Source: Pseudomonas sp. (lineage in GTDB: Bacteria; Pseudomonadota; Gammaproteobacteria; Pseudomonadales; Pseudomonadaceae). Taken from it: DNA of 13,505 nucleotides. Location: positions 1 to 13,505 of the forward strand of contig DQGF01000398.1 in NCBI GenBank assembly GCA_003525045.1, read 5' to 3'. The translations under genes were made by a program, and so were the position numbers. Shown here one piece after another: positions 1 through 8,200 of the stretch. The notes below the pieces were generated by a model that was not told the origin of the DNA, ran no database searches, and saw only the letters and a list, made by a program, of their open reading frames with translations. Position 1 is the stretch's first letter, and each line of letters opens with the position of its first letter.

Positions 1-21
1 TCCCAGCTGAGCTAATCACCC
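1..21 (-). tRNA. tRNA-Val (probably UAC anticodon), 5' end only
   Basis: Read on the minus strand from position 21 leftwards, the sequence begins GGGTGATTAGCTCAGCTG, which is the acceptor strand, the TA at positions 8-9, and the D-arm GCTCAG of the bacterial tRNA-Val with a UAC anticodon. Only the first 21 bases are in the window, so the anticodon cannot be read and the valine identity rests on recognising the 5' end. A strong minus-strand promoter lies immediately behind it, which supports a transcript starting just before this gene. Confidence 0.85.
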
Positions 22-42
22 TTCACTTTCGGTGTGGCGCGC

Positions 43-93
43 ATTCTACGTAGCGCCCTCACCTCTGGCAAGCACTTTTTTAATTAATTTTTT
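43..93 (-). promoter_or_regulatory. Sigma-70 promoter of the tRNA-Val gene with A/T-rich UP-like element
   Basis: On the minus strand a -35 box TTGCCA (66-71) and a -10 box TAGAAT (43-48) are separated by exactly 17 bp. Upstream of the -35 box is an uninterrupted A/T tract at 76-93, in the position of an alpha-subunit UP element. The discriminator just after the -10 box is GCGCGCC (36-42), the GC-rich type typical of stable-RNA promoters under stringent (ppGpp) control. The architecture is seen directly; the regulation is inferred from the class. Confidence 0.8.
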
Positions 94-120
94 CAGGCCT
101 TCCAAAGGCTTAGCGAAGGG

Positions 121-149
121 TTGGCCTATGGCGCCGCGAAGAGAATAAT
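121..149 (+). promoter_or_regulatory. Probable sigma-70 promoter of rdgC
   Basis: TTGGCC (121-126, 4 of 6 matches to the -35 consensus) and AATAAT (144-149, 5 of 6 matches to the -10 consensus) are separated by 17 bp. Transcription would start near 156 and give a leader of about 26 bases containing the ribosome site AAGGAG at 165-170. It is divergent from the tRNA promoter, with the two -35 regions about 50 bp apart. Confidence 0.55.
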
Positions 150-181
150 GCCCCCCTTTGTATAAAGGAGAGACTCACCCC

Positions 182-1102
182 ATGTGGTTCAAAAACCTGC
201 TTATCTACCGCCTGACCCAAGATCTGCCTTTTGATGCCGAGGCGTTGGAAACTGCACTGGCCACCAAACCGGCGCGTCCATGTGCTAGCCAGGAGTTGAC
301 CACCTACGGTTTCGTCGCGCCATTTGGCAAAGGCGAAGATGCTCCGCTGGTTCACGTCAGTGGCGACTTCCTGTTGATTTCAGCACGTAAAGAAGAACGC
401 ATCTTGCCGGGCAGCGTCGTGCGTGACGCCGTGAAGGAAAAGGTCGAAGAGATCGAAGCCGAACAAATGCGCAAGGTCTACAAAAAGGAACGTGATCAGA
501 TCAAGGATGAAATCATTCAGGCCTTCCTGCCGCGTGCCTTCATTCGTCGTTCGTCGACCTTCGCGGCCATCGCACCCAAGCAGGGCCTGATTCTGGTTAA
601 CTCTGCCAGCCCGAAACGCGCCGAAGACCTGTTGTCCACCTTGCGTGAAGTCATCGGCTCGCTGCCGGTACGTCCGCTGACCGTGAAAATGTCGCCGACT
701 GCGACCATGACTGAATGGGTCACTACCCAGAAAGTCGCGGACGACTTCTTCGTGCTGGACGAGTGTGAACTGCGTGACACCCACGAAGATGGCGGCATCG
801 TGCGTTGCAAGCGTCAGGACCTGACCAGCGAAGAAATCCAGTTGCACCTGAGCACCGGCAAAGTGGTCACTCAGTTGTCGCTGGCCTGGCAAGACAAGCT
901 GTCGTTCGTTCTCGATGACAAGATGGTGGTCAAGCGCCTGAAGTTCGAAGACCTGCTGCAAGACCAGGCGGAACAGGACGGTGGCGAAGAAGCACTGGGC
1001 CAACTGGATGCCAGCTTCACCCTGATGATGCTGACCTTCGGTGATTACCTGCCGGCGCTGGTTGAAGCGCTGGGCGGGGAAGAGATGCCGCAGGGGATCT
1101 AA
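182..1102 (+). CDS. rdgC: Recombination-associated protein RdgC
   Basis: RdgC is a nucleoid-associated protein that forms a ring-shaped dimer around double-stranded DNA and restrains RecA-dependent recombination. The 306-residue product matches the family along its whole length: the start [11 protein letters not shown], the segment [13 protein letters not shown], the charged helix ending in LPRAF, the block DLTSEEI, and the C-terminal KRLKFEDLL are all recognisable RdgC blocks. The usual family size is about 300 residues. I chose the ATG at 182 because AAGGAG (165-170) lies 11 bases upstream and the protein then begins like other RdgC proteins. An in-frame TTG at 158 would add eight residues that include the ribosome site itself. 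The gene appears monocistronic: a REPIN and a riboswitch-controlled gene follow it. No residue looks disrupted. Confidence 0.95.
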   Translation: MWFKNLLIYRLTQDLPFDAEALETALATKPARPCASQELTTYGFVAPFGKGEDAPLVHVSGDFLLISARKEERILPGSVVRDAVKEKVEEIEAEQMRKVYKKERDQIKDEIIQAFLPRAFIRRSSTFAAIAPKQGLILVNSASPKRAEDLLSTLREVIGSLPVRPLTVKMSPTATMTEWVTTQKVADDFFVLDECELRDTHEDGGIVRCKRQDLTSEEIQLHLSTGKVVTQLSLAWQDKLSFVLDDKMVVKRLKFEDLLQDQAEQDGGEEALGQLDASFTLMMLTFGDYLPALVEALGGEEMPQGI

Positions 1103-1120
1103 AGGCTGGTGATGCTCTAC

Positions 1121-1210
1121 TGTGGGAGCGACCCTGCTCGCGAAGGCGTCATATCAGTCAACATCATTGTTGAATGAAAGATCGCTTTCGCGAGCAGGCT
1201 CGCTCCCACA
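1121..1210. repeat. REPIN (two inverted REP sequences) downstream of rdgC
   Basis: Two 28-base units, 1121-1148 and the reverse complement of 1183-1210, match at 26 of 28 positions and face each other around a 34-base loop. Each starts with TGTGGGAGCGA and contains GCTCGCGAA, the signature of a REP family abundant between genes in the P. fluorescens group. The right unit also contains the perfect palindrome GCGAGC-AG-GCTCGC. Such doublets are thought to be mobilised in trans by RAYT transposases; none is in this window. The transcribed element would fold into a long hairpin at the rdgC 3' end, and the T-rich bases after it (1211-1220) could make it act as a processing or termination structure. 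Confidence 0.9.
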
Positions 1211-1255
1211 TTGGTTTTGTGGTTGCTCTTGATAACCCGGGTTAATAATGGGCAC

Positions 1256-1261
1256 TATACT
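1256..1261 (+). promoter_or_regulatory. Candidate -10 box for the sugE riboswitch transcript
   Basis: TATACT matches the -10 consensus at 5 of 6 positions and would start transcription near 1268, exactly where the first riboswitch hairpin begins. No good -35 box sits at 16-18 bp; TTGATA at 1229-1234 is 21 bp away, which is too far. The call rests mainly on its position relative to the riboswitch. Confidence 0.4.
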
Positions 1262-1266
1262 GCGCA

Positions 1267-1335
1267 CCGGGAGGACGACCTCGCGGCTCGATCGAGTCAT
1301 TAATCTGGGGACGACCCCGTCAATCGATGGAGGTC
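1267..1335 (+). promoter_or_regulatory. Guanidine-II (mini-ykkC) riboswitch upstream of sugE
   Basis: Two short hairpins with identical ACGA loops stand in tandem: GAGG-ACGA-CCTC (1271-1282) and GGGG-ACGA-CCCC (1307-1318), joined by a linker of about 24 bases. Two hairpins with ACGR loops are the defining feature of the guanidine-II class, which binds free guanidinium and turns on guanidinium exporters. The first stem can be extended by C1267-G1286, C1268-G1285 and G1269-C1284 beyond a G-G mismatch. The ribosome site is GGAGGT (1329-1334), five bases before the ATG. GACCTC (1277-1282), the 3' side of hairpin 1, is perfectly complementary to GAGGTC (1330-1335) over the ribosome site. A plausible switch is therefore that ligand-stabilised hairpins free the ribosome site, and without ligand it is masked. 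The hairpins are seen; the mechanism is inferred. Confidence 0.9.
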
Positions 1336-1339
1336 TCTC

Positions 1340-1654
1340 ATGTCCTGGATCATTCTGTTTTTCGCCGGCCTCTTCGAAGTCGGTTGGGCCGTCGGCCTGA
1401 AGTACACCGACGGATTCAGCCGCCCTCTCCCCACCGCATTGACCGTTGCCGCCATGGCCATCAGCCTTGGCTTGCTGGGTCTTGCCATGAAGGAATTGCC
1501 GCTGGGCACGGCCTATGCGATCTGGACGGGTGTGGGGGCAGTCGGGACAGTGATCGCTGGGATCATTCTGTTCGGCGAATCCATGGCGCTGTTTCGATTG
1601 GCCAGTGTGGCGCTGATCATTGCAGGCCTGGTTGGACTGAAAGTCAGCGCCTAG
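1340..1654 (+). CDS. sugE: Guanidinium exporter of the small multidrug resistance family (SugE/Gdx)
   Basis: A 104-residue, four-helix inner-membrane protein of the SMR family, working as an antiparallel dimer that exports guanidinium in exchange for protons. The sequence begins [20 protein letters not shown] and carries the essential membrane glutamate at position 13. Further SugE/Gdx hallmarks are LKYTDGFSR after helix 1, [15 protein letters not shown] in helix 3, and FGES before helix 4. These point to the Gdx subtype and away from the EmrE-type drug exporter. The ATG at 1340 has GGAGGT five bases upstream. The guanidine-II riboswitch directly before it agrees with the Gdx assignment: the sensor and the exported compound are the same. 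The gene ends at a strong bidirectional terminator and appears to be a single-gene unit. Confidence 0.95.
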   Translation: MSWIILFFAGLFEVGWAVGLKYTDGFSRPLPTALTVAAMAISLGLLGLAMKELPLGTAYAIWTGVGAVGTVIAGIILFGESMALFRLASVALIIAGLVGLKVSA

Positions 1655-1672
1655 TCATTTGCAGCGGTCACT

Positions 1673-1719
1673 AAAAAGCCCGCCCCTCTATCGATTCGGA
1701 CAGGGGGAGCGGGCTTTTT
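1673..1719. terminator. Bidirectional Rho-independent terminator between sugE and undA
   Basis: AAAAAGCCCGC (1673-1683) pairs perfectly with GCGGGCTTTTT (1709-1719), and three further C-G pairs lie inside (1684-1686 with 1705-1707) past a single bulged A. A run of five T follows the GC-rich stem on both strands, so it can end sugE transcripts from the left and undA transcripts from the right. It lies 18 bases after the sugE stop and 19 bases after the undA stop. Confidence 0.92.
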
Positions 1720-1738
1720 CAATACAGTAAATAACGGA

Positions 1739-2533
1739 TCAGCTTTCGGCCAGCGCCATACGCTCTCGCATCACCGGGGCCTTTTCCGCCTGCTCAAGCT
1801 GCATACAGCGCTCCAGGAACAGGAACATGTAGTCGTAGCTCTTGCAGACGGCCTGACGCAGTTCCACCTGGAGTGACTTGCTCGGATTCATGCCCGCCAG
1901 CGTGCAGATGATTTCCAGCGCTTCCCACGGATGGGCATCGTCATACTGGGCATGCATCTTCAGCCACTTCATGGCCCGCTTGCGATCCTCCTCGGGGAAC
2001 GATGCCGCGTAGACGCCACTGGAACAGACCAGCGCCGACCACTCCCCGGTCGCGCCTTCAATGGCGTAGTTGGTGGCGGCAATGGCAACGATCAGCGAAT
2101 CCGCCGAACTGGTGTGCCAACACCAGTGGCTCAACGCATGAAGTTCCGGGGCAACCTGTTGCGCTTGCAGATCTTCCAGGCTGACACCGTGAGCACGGCT
2201 CCAGTGCACCCAGTAATCGGCGTGATTGAGTTCCACGCGAATATTACGCATCAGCCAGCGACGCGCCATGTCTTCGCCTGGATGGCGGGCAAAGCGAGTC
2301 TTGGTCAGGTTCTGTGCCATGTATAAAGCGAACTGTTCGACCACGGGCCAGCCACCAATCAGGTAGTGACGCATGGTCTTTGCACTGAGTTTGTTATCAC
2401 GCAGACGCTGGTACAGTTCGTGTTCGACAACCCGGCGCTTGCTCTCGCTGCAATCCTGGATCAGGCGCTGAGCCCAGGCGGGATAACTTGCAGCTTCCAT
2501 GAGTGGTCCGGTTCTAATGAATGTGTCGATCAC
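1739..2533 (-). CDS. undA: UndA, diiron fatty-acid decarboxylase making 1-undecene
   Basis: UndA is a non-heme diiron oxidase with the heme-oxygenase/TenA fold that converts lauric acid, O2 and electrons to the volatile terminal alkene 1-undecene plus CO2. It is cytoplasmic and characteristic of Pseudomonas. The protein is 264 residues when started at the GTG at 2533, where AAGGAG (2541-2546) lies seven bases upstream. With this start, the metal ligands known from UndA of P. fluorescens Pf-5 fall at identical numbers: E101, H104, E159, H194, D198 and H201, within the blocks VELNHADYW, NYAIEGATGEW and MHAQYDDAHPWE. Databases often label it a TenA-family regulator, which is misleading. A TTG 39 bases further upstream is open but has no ribosome site. 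The gene follows the c-di-GMP gene by 45 bp on the same strand, so the two may share a transcript. It ends at the bidirectional terminator. Confidence 0.92.
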   Translation of the reverse strand: MIDTFIRTGPLMEAASYPAWAQRLIQDCSESKRRVVEHELYQRLRDNKLSAKTMRHYLIGGWPVVEQFALYMAQNLTKTRFARHPGEDMARRWLMRNIRVELNHADYWVHWSRAHGVSLEDLQAQQVAPELHALSHWCWHTSSADSLIVAIAATNYAIEGATGEWSALVCSSGVYAASFPEEDRKRAMKWLKMHAQYDDAHPWEALEIICTLAGMNPSKSLQVELRQAVCKSYDYMFLFLERCMQLEQAEKAPVMRERMALAES

Positions 2534-2578
2534 TGTCGGGCTCCTTTTGATTGTGATTGTAAGGACCAGCAAGAGATT

Positions 2579-5038
2579 TCAGCGGAACGTGCCAGGCGCC
2601 TTGAACAACAAGGGCCGAGGCCGCGCAGGACGACTTTGCAGACTATCGCAGGTAAACAGATGCGGGCGTTCAATCACATACCCTTGAGCGTAATCCACCC
2701 CGATTTCCAGCAATGCCTGCTCGATCTGGGGTGTCTCGACAAACTCGGCAATCGTACGCTTACCCATGACATGACCGATGTGATTGATCACTTCGACCAT
2801 GGCGCGGTTAATCGGGTCGTCCAGCATATCCTTTACGAAACTCCCGTCGATCTTCAGGAAGTCTACAGGCAAATGTTTCAAATACGCGAATGAGGACATT
2901 CCGGCGCAAAAATCATCCAGCGAAAAATGGCAACCTAACCCTTTGAGCTCATTGATAAATCTGATTGCGCTTCCGAGATTGGAAATTGCGCTCGTTTCTG
3001 TAATTTCAAAACAAATCATTTCAGGTGGAATCGCATACGCAACAAATTGTTCACGCAGGAAGTCGAGGAACGCCTCATCTCCGATAGTCGTGCCTGACAG
3101 ATTTATCGCACACATCGCCAACGGACAGTTGCGCTTTTCAGCCATGCATTGGGCAATGATCTTGAACACGTTTTCCACGACCCAGCGGTCAAGGGACGTC
3201 ATCAGGCCGTAACGTTCGGCCGCCGGAATGAAGCTGTCGGGCAAAATCATCCGTCCGGCTTCATCATGCAGACGCAACAGAATTTCGATGTGCCCGCCGC
3301 CCGGATCGGTATGCCCAAGGGGCGCGATTTCCTGGGCGTATAAACAGAAGCGGTTGTCTTCGAGCGCCATATGCAAACGTTGCACCCAGGCCATCTCGCC
3401 AAAGCGCAGGGACAGTTCCGAATCGTCGGCATGATAGACCTGAACCCGGTTGCGCCCCTTTTCCTTGGCCATGTAGCAGGCCATGTCCGCAGCGCGCAGC
3501 GAGGCTTCGAGGGTGGTCGGACTTTGTGTGACATGCACCAGGCCGATGCTCACGGTGGTCACGAAGGGTCGGCCTTTCCAGACGAAGTGCAGGTTCTGTA
3601 CGGTCTGGCGCAAACCCTCGGCAATTTTCTCCGCAGGTTCCGCAGCACAGTTTTCCAGCAGGATGCCAAACTCGTCGCCGCCCAGTCGGGCCAGGGTATC
3701 GCCTTCGCGCAGGCCGGATTGCAACAACGCACAGATATGGCGCAGCAACTCGTCGCCCGCCGCGTGACCGCAGGTATCGTTCACCAGTTTGAACTGATCC
3801 AGGTCGAGGAACATCAGCGCATGGCGCCCCGAATGCCGCGTCAGATTGTGCAGCGCCTGCTCCAGGCGATACTCGAATTCGCGGCGGTTGGCCAGCCCGG
3901 TCAGCGCGTCATGGGTCGCCTGCCAGGAGAGATTGGCAATGTATTGTCGCTCCTGGGTCATGTCGTGCAGTACCAGCACGGTACCACTGACCTTGCCGGC
4001 ATTACGGATCGGCGCACCGACCAGGGTGACCGACACCGTGCTGCCGTCCAGGCGTTGAATCAATTTGGAGTGTTCGCTGCCGCCGCTGAGTTGCCCGCTC
4101 AAAATATGCTCGATCAGGGTAAAGCCCTCGGCCTGAGCGTTCTCGTCCAGCAGATTGAACAGCGCTGCCAAGGGCAAACCTGTCGCCTGTTCGGCCTTCC
4201 AATGCGTCAACGCCTCAGCGGCCGGGTTCATGTAGGCGATCGCGCCTTCGACATCCGTGGTGATCACGCCATCGCCAATCGATTGCAGAGTGATCTGCGC
4301 CCGGTCTTTTTCCAATTGCAGCGCGTTGGCGAAGGCATGGCGCTGCTTGAGCAACTTGTGGGTGCGCATCAACGCCAGGACGATCAAGCCCAGGGCCGTG
4401 GCGAGATTCGTCACCAACAGAAGCCGCAGGATCACCCGCGAGCCTTCGCCCAAGGCATCACTGAACGCCTTCGCCGTCGGTGTCACGCCATCATTGATCG
4501 CGTATATCTGCTCCTTCCAGCGTTTGATGTCGGCCTCTGTGGCCTGGCTGGCGGTGATGCGCCGATGCATCTGCTGCGCAACGTCATCGAGTCGCACCAG
4601 GTAGGCGTCCCCCACCGTCCAGAGGTCGATGGCTTTTTCCAGGTAGCTGAAGTGCCGAAAGTTGAGGTACAGCCAGATCAGACTGGGAACGTCATCCGGA
4701 TGGTTACCTCCCTTGAGAATCGCCAATCGCGCCGCTTCGATATTCGGTGGTCGATGGTCCAGCGCCAGACGCAACTCGTGACCACCCTCAGGCACGGCAA
4801 TGGCGTTCTGGTATTTGCGAAAAATCGTCTCGTCACGACTGTCGGCGTAGAGATTGAGGTAAAAGATGGCGTCTTTCTGGCCCTTGGACCACAGGCTTTC
4901 GCCGGCAACGTAGCCGCGAACCGCCGACAGCATGTACAGACTGACACCACCGAGCAGCGCCTGAAACAGCACGACAGCGATAAAAGGCCAGACGATGCCC
5001 AACAACCGGGGCGTTCCGAGAGTCCGAGTTAGATTCAT
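2579..5038 (-). CDS. rbdA: RbdA-like membrane sensor with PAS, GGDEF and EAL domains (c-di-GMP turnover)
   Basis: An 819-residue inner-membrane protein. Order of parts: first membrane helix about 11-38, periplasmic sensor region about 40-200, second helix about 202-224, PAS about 243-360, GGDEF about 370-535, EAL about 550-800. The diguanylate cyclase motif GGDEF is intact at 453-457, with an RxxD inhibitory site (R444, D447) five residues before it. The phosphodiesterase domain has E585-I-L-L-R in place of EALLR, and keeps N646, E678, D708, D709, K729 and E765 at the positions expected for metal and substrate binding, so it looks active. This layout and size match P. aeruginosa RbdA, whose net activity is c-di-GMP breakdown promoting biofilm dispersal. 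The ATG at 5038 is preceded by AAGGGA (5045-5050 on this strand) and starts just before the first membrane helix; a longer open frame to 5146 lacks such support. The symbol is by architecture and likely synteny, so less certain than the domain call. Confidence 0.8.
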   Translation of the reverse strand: MNLTRTLGTPRLLGIVWPFIAVVLFQALLGGVSLYMLSAVRGYVAGESLWSKGQKDAIFYLNLYADSRDETIFRKYQNAIAVPEGGHELRLALDHRPPNIEAARLAILKGGNHPDDVPSLIWLYLNFRHFSYLEKAIDLWTVGDAYLVRLDDVAQQMHRRITASQATEADIKRWKEQIYAINDGVTPTAKAFSDALGEGSRVILRLLLVTNLATALGLIVLALMRTHKLLKQRHAFANALQLEKDRAQITLQSIGDGVITTDVEGAIAYMNPAAEALTHWKAEQATGLPLAALFNLLDENAQAEGFTLIEHILSGQLSGGSEHSKLIQRLDGSTVSVTLVGAPIRNAGKVSGTVLVLHDMTQERQYIANLSWQATHDALTGLANRREFEYRLEQALHNLTRHSGRHALMFLDLDQFKLVNDTCGHAAGDELLRHICALLQSGLREGDTLARLGGDEFGILLENCAAEPAEKIAEGLRQTVQNLHFVWKGRPFVTTVSIGLVHVTQSPTTLEASLRAADMACYMAKEKGRNRVQVYHADDSELSLRFGEMAWVQRLHMALEDNRFCLYAQEIAPLGHTDPGGGHIEILLRLHDEAGRMILPDSFIPAAERYGLMTSLDRWVVENVFKIIAQCMAEKRNCPLAMCAINLSGTTIGDEAFLDFLREQFVAYAIPPEMICFEITETSAISNLGSAIRFINELKGLGCHFSLDDFCAGMSSFAYLKHLPVDFLKIDGSFVKDMLDDPINRAMVEVINHIGHVMGKRTIAEFVETPQIEQALLEIGVDYAQGYVIERPHLFTCDSLQSRPARPRPLLFKAPGTFR

Positions 5039-5093
5039 GAGGTCCCTTGCATTAGCACTGCCCGTTCGTCGTCCGGACGAAATCGCTACAGCT

Positions 5094-5122
5094 AGACTAG
5101 GGTGCGTTCTACGTCCCTGCAA
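5094..5122 (-). promoter_or_regulatory. Weak candidate promoter for the rbdA-undA unit
   Basis: On the minus strand TTGCAG (5117-5122) and TAGTCT (5094-5099) are separated by 17 bp, about 55 bp before the start codon. The -35 box is good (4 of 6) but the -10 box matches only 3 of 6, so this may be wrong or depend on an activator. Confidence 0.25.
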
Positions 5123-5241
5123 GTGAGAACCTATCGTCACCAGCAAGTGCCCGCATTAATAAAAAACCACCCTTCGGCCCCTCGCGACATATATCTACCG
5201 CACGGACTCTCTTCCAAGTCGCTGTAATCGGCAGCAATCGC

Positions 5242-5259
5242 CCCTGTGGAACCACAGGG
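5242..5259. repeat. Inverted repeat just upstream of the toxin-like gene
   Basis: CCCTGTGG (5242-5249) and CCACAGGG (5252-5259) form a perfect 8-bp-arm inverted repeat with a 2-bp AA centre, ending 32 bp before the ATG at 5292. It could be an operator for a dimeric regulator or, in RNA, a small hairpin in the leader. No regulator gene that would bind it is next to it. A TGTAAT sequence resembling a -10 box lies at 5223-5228, but without a matching -35 box. Confidence 0.55.
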
Positions 5260-5291
5260 AACCGCCCGAAACATGACAAGAGAGCACCCTC

Positions 5292-8200
5292 ATGCAAACG
5301 ATGATTTCAAATGGCGCTTCAAGCGTCCCAAGCACCTCATCCCCCACCGCCGCCGAGGTTCATCAGGGTCAACTCGAGGACTATGAGCTGTTGATAACTG
5401 TTCTGCGCGCGTATTCAGGTTCGCTGGATGATTTTTCACAAATGCTGATCAAGCCGAGCGTTTTTTCACCCTTGGACCAGGAACACGAAACCGGGCAAGG
5501 CGCGTTGCAGCAATTGCTTGAGGACGCCGACTACCGGGCGTTGTGCCAAACCAACAAAGTGTCCCCGAACCACCTGATCGTGACCTTGAAAGAAGGGGCT
5601 TTTGTCTATGAAACATTTAATCAAGACGGTGCAAACAAGACCGAACTGACCCTGACAGGAAACGCGCAATGGCAACCACTTCGAACGCGGATCGAAAAAT
5701 CTGTCTCGCTGATAGGCGGACAAATTCGCTATGACCGCCTTATCTCGGCACCCAGAATTGCCACGTATTACGCAATGGCCCCGTGGGATCCGACAAAACC
5801 TGCTGAACATCAGGCCGCAATCGACGCCCTGCGAGAAAAGATCGCAAGCTACCAGCTGGGGCTTGAAGAAGATTTCAACTTACTGGACCTGAAGGCAGAT
5901 TTTACCGACCCACTTCGCCAGGCCTCTATCGAAGGCGCCCTGACAGCCGATTCCCAAGAAGAAATGCAACGGGAGTTCATAACGGGCGAAATCAAAAGAG
6001 TCATCCAGTCGTTTCTGCCTGATGGAGTCACATCCCCGCTGACCCATTTGGCCAATGACGTTCTTGTGTCGGCCGAGCCTGAAAGGGTTCGTGCCCAGCC
6101 AACCGCTTTTCTTAAAAAGATCCTGCAAGGCGCCGAAGCCAGAAAACTGGGAGATCGCTTACTTTCAACGTTGGATTGGTACGGAGGGAAACCCGGTGAA
6201 GAGACCGCGCCGCACATTCGCGTCAAAGTGGTCGCCAACGCACTGCAGATCTGGTTCCACTCGCAACTCCTCGAGTATCCCGACAGGATCGCCGGCTACG
6301 ATTTGCAATCCCGCTCAAACTGGGGGAAGAGTTATAAAAATATATGGAGGGCATTTGAAAACCATTTGTTAACGTCAAAACGGGCATCTTCGGAGAAAGA
6401 AGCCATTGTCATGGCGAGACTGTACCTCTGCCAGTTTCCAGCCGAATTCCGCATCACCGACATTCCGTCGGAACTGTCTTATAGAGGTTCGGTCGTTTGG
6501 GTCAACTTTGTGACTGGCGTAACCCTCGTCAAATCCGCCACCCCCAAGGCGCTGTACAGACAAAGCTTCCAGAAGTTGGTCAACTTGCCCTTGATACTCA
6601 GTGAGGGTGCATCGCAAGAGCACTTGTATGAGGTGAGTCTGGCGAGGTTGCTACCGACGGTGGACTGGGCGGTAACCCAAGGCGTCATCCCTCAAAAACC
6701 CTATGAAGAATATTCACAGGCCGAAACTGAACGAGCGCTATCCGAACTGGATAAACACACCCAAGAACTCAATGAAGCAGTCACCCGAATCAGCGAAGAA
6801 CCACCCAAACGTCTATCCATCGCCGAGGCTGAAATCAAAAAGCTCTTTAAACAATGTGACTTAGTGTCGAATGGTCGAAAATTGGCGAGAAAAAAGTTCA
6901 GCGCCGGTGCTCGTCAAGCTAGCGGATACGACAAATACTCATTTGTCGACGTCCTGGCCTCCGGCAAGTTTGACGATAAAAAATGGTGGGTAACAGAAGG
7001 CGACGGTATCACCCGAACTGATCGATGGATCCGGATAGATGAAAACCGAACGATAAAGACCGATAGTCCGTGGGTGACATCGAACGGTAACGGCAGGCAG
7101 GTGGTCCTGCCACCGAACGCTGAGTTGCCCGATGTGCAAGCGCTATTCGACAATGAGTTCAAGCGCTATCTGGAATCGATCACCTCAGCCTATGAAACGC
7201 TCATCAGAACGCTGCTGGCGTCGCTTCCATTTACCGATCGTCAGGCGTTAGAGTTTGGTGAGGTGTGCGTCTACAGCCTGCGAGAACAAAGCCGATACAA
7301 AACTGCCGACGAGGAGACGGCGGAGGTAATTTTGCCGCTTAGAACACGTAATGGTCTGATACTGCAAGCGAGACATGGCGGAAAAAACCTTTATTACGAA
7401 CTACTCCCCAAAGCCGGCGTGATTCGCCGTCTCGACTATTTTAATTCTGCGATGATAGGAGGATTTGCTCGTCCAGCGGGCCAGCTTATTGACGGTACTC
7501 AGTTACATGTACTAAACGCGAAGGCTTTGCCCTTGGATTGGGAAGCCCATTTAAACGGCAGCGCACCCAGAAAAAATGCCAACTGTGCGGCGATCGTAGA
7601 AATACTGGGTAGCGCGTTTGCGGCCGCGCCAGAAACAACACAATACTTACAAAACACTCCATTGACGTTATCGTCCACTCGCTCAGTGGCGATAAGTCAT
7701 CATATCGCGACCGAACTATTGTTCGTGGACCCAAAAGCGCTTCGCAATTTCGCCTTTGGACAAACCCAGATTGATCGTGAGAGAGCTGAACTGGAAAAAT
7801 TGGTCGCGATCACCAAATCGTTCGTACCTTTCTGGGGCAGTATCGAAGACCTGATGTCTGGCGACAGAAGCAAACAGCAATGGGGAGCTATCGGTCTTTT
7901 TCTCGATGTACTTTCATTCGCACTTCCGATGGGAAAATTTGCCGCTGGGTCAGTAAGACTGATCAATACTGCAGGTCAAATCGGCATTCGCGCCGCCCTT
8001 CCAGCGTTCGGCTCGCTGACGAGAAAACTGTTGATCTCGACGTTGAGGGCCGCGAATCCGCTTGATGTCATTCCCTCATTACTCAGAGGACTGGGAAACG
8101 GGTTGCGAGGATTAGGCAACTTCGTCATTTACATAACCAAGCTGACGGGGAAAGGCCAGCCCTACAAGTACGTGCGCAGCCTGGCTCAGTTGAGCGACAT

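Noticed and set aside
158..181. Upstream TTG start for rdgC
   Set aside because: It would place the AAGGAG ribosome site inside the coding region and add residues not found in RdgC proteins; the ATG at 182 fits better.
1229..1261. TTGATA plus TATACT as a standard sugE promoter
   Set aside because: The spacing is 21 bp, too long for sigma-70; only the -10 box was kept as a candidate.
1739..2533. TenA thiaminase or TenA-family regulator for undA
   Set aside because: The six UndA diiron ligand positions match exactly, and no thiamine genes or DNA-binding domain are present.
3371..5032. Long plus-strand open frame of 553 codons opposite rbdA
   Set aside because: It lies wholly antisense to a gene with clear domains, its product has no recognisable motif, and long antisense frames are expected in GC-rich Pseudomonas genes.
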